A stretch of 64,000 bases of DNA from Xenorhabdus nematophila ATCC 19061 (GTDB lineage Bacteria > Pseudomonadota > Gammaproteobacteria > Enterobacterales > Enterobacteriaceae). A program made the translations under genes and the position numbers. The stretch spans positions 1,626,005 to 1,690,004 of the forward strand of contig NC_014228.1 of NCBI RefSeq assembly GCF_000252955.1. The letters run 5' to 3'. The notes under the pieces are model-generated. The model worked only from the letters and a program-made list of their open reading frames with translations, was not told the origin of the DNA and did no database searches. Below, one piece after another: positions 58,711 to 64,000 of the stretch (position 1 is the first letter of the stretch; every line of letters begins with the position of its first letter).

Positions 58711-59567
58711 TCTTCTCTCCTATTCTGCCTGATTTTACGTACCATTGAAGTCAGGACTCGGCTGTCCCCAACTTCAACAAATTCCACTCTTTTCATAGCA
58801 TCTACGTAGTTAATGGAGTCATGCCATCGCACAGGGCTAATCAACTGCTGAGCCAGTAATTTTCCTGCTTCAGGTTGCTGATAGGGTTGGGCAGAGACAT
58901 TAGCGATGACAGGAAATTGCAAACTGCCGTTAAAAGGGTAATGAGTGAGGTGATGGCGGAAAATCTGTGTGGTTGGCAGCATGGCAGAAGAATGGAAAGC
59001 GCCGCTGACATTAAGCACTTTTGCCATCGTGGCTCCGGCATCTTCGATAATTTCAGAAAATAACAGTATATCTTCTGTGATTTTTCCGGAGACAACTGTC
59101 TGTTCATGCGTGTTGAGATTTGCAATTTCAAGCGTGCGCAAGCCCGAGCGTTTCATGATGAAACGGAGTTTTTCCAGTGGCATGCCGATAACGGCAACCA
59201 TGCCACCCCCGTTTGCCTGAGCCATTGCTTCTGCACGCTGTTTCACCAAAATGAGGCCTTCCGCAAAAGTGAACAGTCCGCTGGCCTGTAATGCGTTATA
59301 TTCACCGAGGCTATGCCCTAAAGCCACTTCCGGTGCCCCCCGTTCTTCTAACATAACCATATAGTTCAATGCATTAAACACATAAATAGCAGGCTGCGAA
59401 TACCGTGTATCATTCAATTTTTCTAGCGGGCCACTCAAGCACAATGTTTTAATGCAATAACCTAAGATCTGGCTGGCTTGCTCTGTATATTCAGGAAAAC
59501 GATCAAATAATCTTTTCCCCATACCTATACTTTGAATCCCCTGCCCCGGAAATAAATAACAATACAT
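58707..59567 (-). CDS. Discrete malonyl-CoA:ACP acyltransferase (trans-AT)
   Basis: 286 residues: N-terminal YLFPGQGIQSIGMGK, nucleophile Ser in ALGHSLGEYNALQ (about residue 86) and the specificity motif GAFHS (about residue 191), which is associated with malonyl in discrete ATs. Both PKS proteins lack internal AT domains, so this protein is expected to load malonyl on their ACPs. The start has a strong GAGGAG Shine-Dalgarno 30 bp after the NRPS stop; the end overlaps the MFS start by 4 bp. No ER is fused to it. Confidence 0.94.
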   Translation of the reverse strand: MYCYLFPGQGIQSIGMGKRLFDRFPEYTEQASQILGYCIKTLCLSGPLEKLNDTRYSQPAIYVFNALNYMVMLEERGAPEVALGHSLGEYNALQASGLFTFAEGLILVKQRAEAMAQANGGGMVAVIGMPLEKLRFIMKRSGLRTLEIANLNTHEQTVVSGKITEDILLFSEIIEDAGATMAKVLNVSGAFHSSAMLPTTQIFRHHLTHYPFNGSLQFPVIANVSAQPYQQPEAGKLLAQQLISPVRWHDSINYVDAMKRVEFVEVGDSRVLTSMVRKIRQNRREE

Positions 59568-59597
59568 ATTGGCTCCTCTCAGTCAGATAGATCTGAA

Positions 59598-62500
59598 TTA
59601 CTGCACCAGCGACAGCCGTTGCATTTTTTGCACCAATTGACGGGCTTGCTCTCCCTGAATCAATGAAACGTGATTGCCTTCAGCAAAGCTCACACAAAGG
59701 TCAGGGCATAACCTTTCCCACCCCATTCCCGGTTCACAATAGTAGCGTTCGTTATCTGCCGCTTCGCCCAGATCCTGTAACAAGGCGCGAAACAATGTTA
59801 CCCGCCCTGAATAAGGCTCCGGCTGATGTTGCTCGATTTCAGTCAGGCTGAGTCGGAACAGCTCAAAGGGGTCACGTCCATTATCATGGCGGATCCACGA
59901 ACTGACCTGAGATAACTGTGTGATGTATTCATTGTGTTTAGTGTCAGGCAATTGGCCTGCGTTTTGCTGCGCTCTGATGATTGCATTAAGAAAACTGTTC
60001 TCAGCCTGCGTATCAGTGAGTTCACCATTTGGTACTGCACAATCAAGCAGCAAAATATTGGATACTTCTCGCCCGGCTCGTTGAAGGCAACAGGCGCAAG
60101 CTTGAGCAATAATGCCACCGCCAGAAATTCCCCCCAAACTGACAGAACCCTGAGGGTAATGGCGCTGAATTTCATCAGCATAGAACTGAGCAAGTTGCTT
60201 TACGCCCGCTAATTCATGCTGGCTCTGAAACAACCGTGGATCCTGAACACCAACAATGCGGTCATTTCCACGATAAAAACTGACCAACGTTTGGTAGCAA
60301 ACCACATGACCGCCAGGGGGATGGAACAGGAACAGCGTATTCCCGCTACCCTCTTTCAGTACAACCAGACATTGCTGTTCTTCTTTCTCTCCGGCGGCAA
60401 TACCGGCAAGATAACGGCATTGTGCTGCGAAAGTCAGGTGCTTAAGGATCCCCTCCAATGTACAAGCAGGTTGCAATTGTTGGCGAATTTCGCTGACAAG
60501 TTGTGCAGCCAGCAGTGAATATCCTCCCGCCTGAAAGAAGTTCAAATCGCCACTCGGTTTCTCTATCCCCAATAACGATTGCCAGATATTGGCCAGTTCA
60601 GGTAAGTAAGGGAAATTTTCTGATTGAGAATGATTCTCAGCAACATTTTTCTTGTACCACCTTGGAAGAGGTAATGAAGAGACAGTGTCAAGCCACTCTT
60701 GGCAGGTACGGGTCAATCCCTCATCATTCAGCATATTCCACATTTGCCGCCAATGCTGCACCATGGAATCAACCGCTTCGCCACCTAAAACTGCGGTCTG
60801 AGCAATGAATCTGATATTAATCCCGTCAGGAGTGGAATGTATCAATAAGGTCAATGGATAACGTGTTTGCCCTCCTTCGTTATAAATCTGGCTGATCCGG
60901 ACGCCCTCAGATTCCAGTCGATGGCTGATGTCATCGAATTTCTGGGGATAATTTTCATATACCCAAACAGCGTTAAATAGGTTCCCTGCAAGCGGAGGAG
61001 TTTTCATTTGTATCAACTCACTCATAGAAAGATGCGCATGTTCATTCGCTTCCAGTTGAAACGCCAGCAATGCAGTAGCGACAGACAATAAAGATTGCTG
61101 GGGATCCAGTGACACCACGATTGGCAAACAATTAACGAAAAGCCCGGCACATGATTCAATTTCCGGAAAATCCAATGCACGTCCGGAAAATGTCACACCA
61201 AAACTCTGTTCAGTGTGTGTTTGCCCTGAAAAACGCCATAATTGGAGCGCAAACAACGCTTGCAGCAGGTTGTTAATTCCAATCTTATGGCGTTGTAATT
61301 GCGCAAGCAGAAAAGAATCGGGTAAAGGCAGTCTCAGATGGTAGCTTCGATAAGCCTCTTCCACTTGATTGCTCACCGGAGGCTCTACAGCAATTCCCAG
61401 CAGGGATGGCTCCCGCAGAGGCCGCAATTTCTCTTGCCAAAATATTCTGGCAGCCGGGTTATCATAATCTTCCAGCCAGATTGTATAGGCTGAAAATTGT
61501 GGCGCAGGTGATCTCAATGGCACGTTAAGATAGAGGCAGTAAAGTTGCTCCATAATCAATGCCAGACTCCAGCCATCCATGAGCAAATGATGATAGGTCA
61601 GCAATAAACGATAACCGGATTCATCCCGGTACAGGCACAGGCGCAATAATGGCGGAACGTTAAGTGTAAATCCCCGCTTTTTCTCCTGTTCACACAATGC
61701 TTCCCAGCTTATCTCGCCCTGACTTATCCAATACAAAGAATCGCTCAGTTTATTAATGTCTATTTCTGTGGACATGATAATGGCCTGACTTTGCCAATCG
61801 AACCCTGTACGTAATCCGCCATGGCGCTGCAATAACTGCTGCCATGCTCTGCTGAAACGCAAACGATCAAGCGGCCCCTGCCAGTGGCAGGAAAATTGTT
61901 CGATATAGGGATCCCTTTCCGCAGCCAGAGCTTCTATCAACATGCCTTGCTGTTGCTGGGTAGGGCGATAGGTCAGGGATGGATGCATGTTCAATGGTGA
62001 TGACACAGACTGTACTATCTGATTGATGAGTTGCTGATAGATATGGGCTAAGTGTTCAATCTGCGTATCGGTATATCCTTGCTCACCACTGAGATATTCA
62101 AAAACAGCGATAATATTCCCATTGTGGTAGGCTAAGTTATTCTCCAATCTATACGGTATTTCACTGCCACCACTGCGCACATCACCATAATCAAAATCAG
62201 CAATACGCCAGCCACTGTTTGCGGGCAATAGCTGATCAAATCGCCCCAAGTAATTAAAACAGTATGGTGTATCTACTTTTTCTGCTACGGAACCGTACAA
62301 CGCCAGACAAGTGAGACTTTGTTCAGCCAACGGGCGGAACGAGGTTATCAACGCCCGGAGCGTCTCAATGAATTCCACACGTTGGCCGGATAAGCGAGCA
62401 GTGAAAGGATAAATGGCGGTAAACCATCCTACTGTTCCACTGATATCTGCATTCACATCGTTGTGGTTACGCCCGTGCCCTTCAATATCCAGACTGACCC

Positions 62501-64000
62501 AATCGCTATCTTGCCAGCGCATAAGCGCCAGACTGTAGACCGCGACTAAAATTTCTTCCACAGTTCCCAGTGAATGAATTAAGCCACTCAATAATGACCG
62601 GCTGGCTTGCGAAGAAAATGCCACCGCCAATTTTTGTCTGGAACCAATAATGGGGCGGGCAGCATTACCATAAGGTGCACTATCCTGACGCGCCAGCCAC
62701 TGCTGCTGCCACAGTGAAATCTGGTTTTGCCAGTTAGGTAAGGCACCTTGCACAGCATCAAGCCATTGCCAGGGAGAACAAGTTTCAGGTCTCACTTCCA
62801 GCAGTTTTCCTTGCTGCAATGTCTGATAATATCGCCATAAATCATCAACAAGAATACGCCATGACACACCATCTACCACCAGATGGTGTGCCACCATAAA
62901 CAATAAATCCGGTTTTGATGGTGACGTAATATGAACCATTTTAAACAGTGGCCCTTGTTCGGGATTAAGGCTGCGCTGGTAATTTTCAAGCAGCGGCAAT
63001 AGTGCTTCGGCAAGGTCTTGCTGTTCAATATTGATTTTGTCAAAGCCAGCTTCAACCTGAATATTCATATCCCACTTCTCAGCCAGGATTGGCGTTACCA
63101 ATGCCTGATGGGAAAGAACCAGCGCCTGCAAACTTAAACGTAACAGTTCTGTATTCAGCTTCTTATCACTTTCCAGTAACAGTGCCTGATTCCAGTGGTG
63201 GGTATTTGTCCTGATTGTTGATAAAAACCAGCGTTGGGCAGGTAATAAAGTAGCTTTGTTGTGATGAGATTCAGCGATATCAGCCATTTCCGGTAACACA
63301 GTTTCATGGGGCATAGCTTCATGAGGCATGGCTTCCGGTGACATCAATGCAAGCATCTCAGTAAAGATTGAATGTTTATAAATGTCTTTGACCGCGATAG
63401 CATATCCATTCTGGCGCAATTGTCGTGACAACTGCATGGCAAGAATAGAATCGCCACCAAGAGTAAAAAAGTCAGCATCAGCGCGCACTTGTTTCACATT
63501 CAATAGCGTTTGCCAAAGTGTTTCCAGCAGAATACCCGTCTTTGATCCGGAATAAGGTTGTTCTGATAACTGAGCATCATTATGAAAACAATCAAGGGAA
63601 GCTAATGTCTTTTTATCTACTTTTCCATTATTCAACAGAGGCATTTTATCCATAACAATAAAATGCGTGGGGATCATATATTCCGGCAACCAACGGCGAA
63701 GCTGCTGCTTGAGCTCAGAAGAAGACAAAGGTGTTTTCGTTCCCTGACAGCAATAATGTGCTACCAGTACCTTGTGTCCTTGCTGGTGGGTGATTGCCGA
63801 TACACTGGCTAATGCAATAAAAGGTAAACGCAATAGTGCGTTTTCCACTTCTCCGGTTTCTACCCGGTAACCATTTATCTTGAGCTGGTTATCAATGCGT
63901 CCCAGATAGAATAGTTGTTCATTCGTCCAACGGACATAATCGCCTGTCTGGTATAGCCTGAGTGCTTCTCCATCTGTATCAGTTAGCGAAGGAAAACGCT
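59598..64000 (-). CDS. NRPS, C-terminal part: (A)-PCP-E-C-PCP-TE, runs off window
   Basis: The frame is open through the window edge; the visible 1466 codons start inside an A domain at motifs YQTGDYVRW and GRIDNQLKINGYRVETGE (63870-63970) and continue to NNGKVDK. Then PCP (GGDSI near 63450), an epimerisation domain (HHLVVDGVSW near 62885, EGHGRN, NYLGRFD), a condensation domain (HHLLMDGWS near 61585), a PCP (FFQAGGYSL near 60520) and a type I thioesterase (GGISGGG near 60125, His in GNHVSLI). The E domain makes the preceding residue D-configured. The last C and PCP have no adenylation domain between them. The thioesterase is the only cis release domain in the window. Confidence 0.93.
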   Translation of the reverse strand, partial: RFPSLTDTDGEALRLYQTGDYVRWTNEQLFYLGRIDNQLKINGYRVETGEVENALLRLPFIALASVSAITHQQGHKVLVAHYCCQGTKTPLSSSELKQQLRRWLPEYMIPTHFIVMDKMPLLNNGKVDKKTLASLDCFHNDAQLSEQPYSGSKTGILLETLWQTLLNVKQVRADADFFTLGGDSILAMQLSRQLRQNGYAIAVKDIYKHSIFTEMLALMSPEAMPHEAMPHETVLPEMADIAESHHNKATLLPAQRWFLSTIRTNTHHWNQALLLESDKKLNTELLRLSLQALVLSHQALVTPILAEKWDMNIQVEAGFDKINIEQQDLAEALLPLLENYQRSLNPEQGPLFKMVHITSPSKPDLLFMVAHHLVVDGVSWRILVDDLWRYYQTLQQGKLLEVRPETCSPWQWLDAVQGALPNWQNQISLWQQQWLARQDSAPYGNAARPIIGSRQKLAVAFSSQASRSLLSGLIHSLGTVEEILVAVYSLALMRWQDSDWVSLDIEGHGRNHNDVNADISGTVGWFTAIYPFTARLSGQRVEFIETLRALITSFRPLAEQSLTCLALYGSVAEKVDTPYCFNYLGRFDQLLPANSGWRIADFDYGDVRSGGSEIPYRLENNLAYHNGNIIAVFEYLSGEQGYTDTQIEHLAHIYQQLINQIVQSVSSPLNMHPSLTYRPTQQQQGMLIEALAAERDPYIEQFSCHWQGPLDRLRFSRAWQQLLQRHGGLRTGFDWQSQAIIMSTEIDINKLSDSLYWISQGEISWEALCEQEKKRGFTLNVPPLLRLCLYRDESGYRLLLTYHHLLMDGWSLALIMEQLYCLYLNVPLRSPAPQFSAYTIWLEDYDNPAARIFWQEKLRPLREPSLLGIAVEPPVSNQVEEAYRSYHLRLPLPDSFLLAQLQRHKIGINNLLQALFALQLWRFSGQTHTEQSFGVTFSGRALDFPEIESCAGLFVNCLPIVVSLDPQQSLLSVATALLAFQLEANEHAHLSMSELIQMKTPPLAGNLFNAVWVYENYPQKFDDISHRLESEGVRISQIYNEGGQTRYPLTLLIHSTPDGINIRFIAQTAVLGGEAVDSMVQHWRQMWNMLNDEGLTRTCQEWLDTVSSLPLPRWYKKNVAENHSQSENFPYLPELANIWQSLLGIEKPSGDLNFFQAGGYSLLAAQLVSEIRQQLQPACTLEGILKHLTFAAQCRYLAGIAAGEKEEQQCLVVLKEGSGNTLFLFHPPGGHVVCYQTLVSFYRGNDRIVGVQDPRLFQSQHELAGVKQLAQFYADEIQRHYPQGSVSLGGISGGGIIAQACACCLQRAGREVSNILLLDCAVPNGELTDTQAENSFLNAIIRAQQNAGQLPDTKHNEYITQLSQVSSWIRHDNGRDPFELFRLSLTEIEQHQPEPYSGRVTLFRALLQDLGEAADNERYYCEPGMGWERLCPDLCVSFAEGNHVSLIQGEQARQLVQKMQRLSLVQ

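Overview
The window looks like the chromosome of a gamma-proteobacterium of the Morganellaceae, most like Xenorhabdus or Photorhabdus. This rests on gene content: flgN-M-A / flgB-H next to flhBA in the Yersinia-like order, a chaperone-usher pilus, many insertion sequences and a large trans-AT polyketide/peptide cluster. The genus is an inference, since no rRNA or other typing locus is present.

Layout. 1-6.4 kb: flagellar rod/hook operon flgBCDEFG(H) on the minus strand, divergent from flgA and flgMN, with a textbook sigma-28 promoter before flgM. 6.5-11.5 kb: a four-gene chaperone-usher fimbrial operon (pilin, chaperone, usher, tip adhesin). 11.5-12.4 kb: AT-rich non-coding DNA. 12.4-15.7 kb: flhB-flhA, with no flhE.

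16.3-31.5 kb is a graveyard of mobile elements. In order it holds a broken P4-type integrase, an IS630-family element, an 879-bp IS5-family element (copy 1), a frameshifted XRE regulator, an intact XRE regulator, and an 8.5-kb Tn3-family transposon with 36-bp perfect inverted ends. The transposon cargo is a GajA-GajB (Gabija-type) defence pair. gajA is split by an inverted second copy of the same IS5 element, inserted at a TA dinucleotide; removing the IS plus one TA restores a 597-codon frame. Beyond it lie a 38-bp end and truncated transposase of a second Tn3-like transposon, fused in frame to an IS110 transposase head, and an IS3 orfA fragment.

31.5-64 kb (continuing past the window) is a minus-strand biosynthetic operon. 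From upstream to downstream it encodes an NRPS (A-PCP-E-C-PCP-TE, cut by the window edge), a discrete malonyl-type acyltransferase, a Bcr/CflA-like MFS exporter, a type II thioesterase, a fused alpha/beta 2-oxo-acid dehydrogenase E1, a 4.8-thousand-residue PKS-NRPS, a 2.3-thousand-residue PKS and an ABC-F ATPase. The giant PKS-NRPS begins with a lipoyl domain, an E3-binding-like segment and an E2 acyltransferase-like domain directly before the first ACP. The simplest reading is a pyruvate-dehydrogenase-like starter system: E1 decarboxylates a 2-oxo acid and the fused E2-like region passes the acyl group to the ACP. Extension then follows through KS-DH-KR-MT-ACP, KS-DH-KR-ACP, C-A(Gly)-PCP, KS-DH-KR-ACP and KS-ACP-ACP, with release probably by the NRPS thioesterase. 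The ABC-F protein may give self-protection at the ribosome, which would hint at a translation inhibitor. Product and starter are not determined here.
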